This document shows positions 5,507 through 5,538 of a stretch of 5,538 nt of DNA, one piece after another (positions within the stretch are counted from its first letter, which is position 1; every line of letters begins with the position of its first letter). A program made the translations under genes and the position numbers. This stretch comes from Octadecabacter sp. (GTDB lineage Bacteria > Pseudomonadota > Alphaproteobacteria > Rhodobacterales > Rhodobacteraceae): contig JAHBAO020000116.1 of NCBI GenBank assembly GCA_018500065.2, forward strand, positions 1 to 5,538, written 5' to 3'. The notes under the pieces were generated by a model. That model saw only the letters and a program-made list of their open reading frames with translations, searched no databases and had not been told where the DNA came from.

Positions 5507-5538
5507 AAAGCGACCGATTTACCAATGATAGCGCGCAT

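Noticed and set aside
5308..5538. Minus-strand open frame reaching the right edge
   Set aside because: Most of it is antisense to the NeuB C-terminal domain; the 32 bases beyond neuB are too few to support a gene on either strand.
5525..5538. Possible ATG of a downstream gene after neuB
   Set aside because: Only four codons are visible and there is no ribosome binding site.

Overview
The window looks like chromosomal DNA of an alphaproteobacterium, most likely a marine Rhodobacterales (roseobacter-type) species. The best evidence is a clear GcrA cell-cycle regulator, a family confined to Alphaproteobacteria. Supporting this are the moderately high G+C, the protein style of the other genes, and the scarcity of GANTC, the CcrM methylation site: I count 4 by eye where about 21 would be expected by chance. 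The assignment to Rhodobacterales rests on family resemblance, not on a search.

Layout from left to right. (1) Positions 1-408, minus strand: the first 136 residues of an ABC-2 type permease whose 3' end lies off the left edge. (2) Positions 409-552: a divergent spacer with a GANTC site and a plausible gcrA promoter. (3) 553-1149, plus strand: gcrA, followed by a strong rho-independent terminator at 1169-1200. (4) 1286-2164, minus strand: a 292-residue RTX-type calcium-binding protein with an N-terminal hydrophobic segment and a very acidic linker, lower in G+C than its neighbours. (5) 2165-2477: a 313-base gap without a convincing gene but with several inverted repeats. (6) 2478-3389, minus strand: a pirin-family cupin. 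(7) 3390-3520: a divergent spacer with a candidate pirin promoter and a 16-bp inverted repeat. (8) 3521-4393, plus strand: an LpxL/HtrB-family lipid acyltransferase. (9) 4475-5506, plus strand: a sialic acid synthase (NeuB).

The two right-hand genes run in the same direction 81 bases apart. Both suggest cell-envelope work: lipid acylation and synthesis of a nonulosonic acid used to decorate surface glycans. gcrA is a single-gene regulatory unit between a divergent transporter gene and a convergent RTX gene. I see no RNA genes, CRISPR, insertion sequences or attachment sites, and no strong case for an undescribed multi-gene system. The most interesting points are the GANTC site next to the gene for the GANTC-reading regulator, the compositionally distinct RTX gene with its palindrome-rich leader, and neuB at the window edge without visible partner genes.
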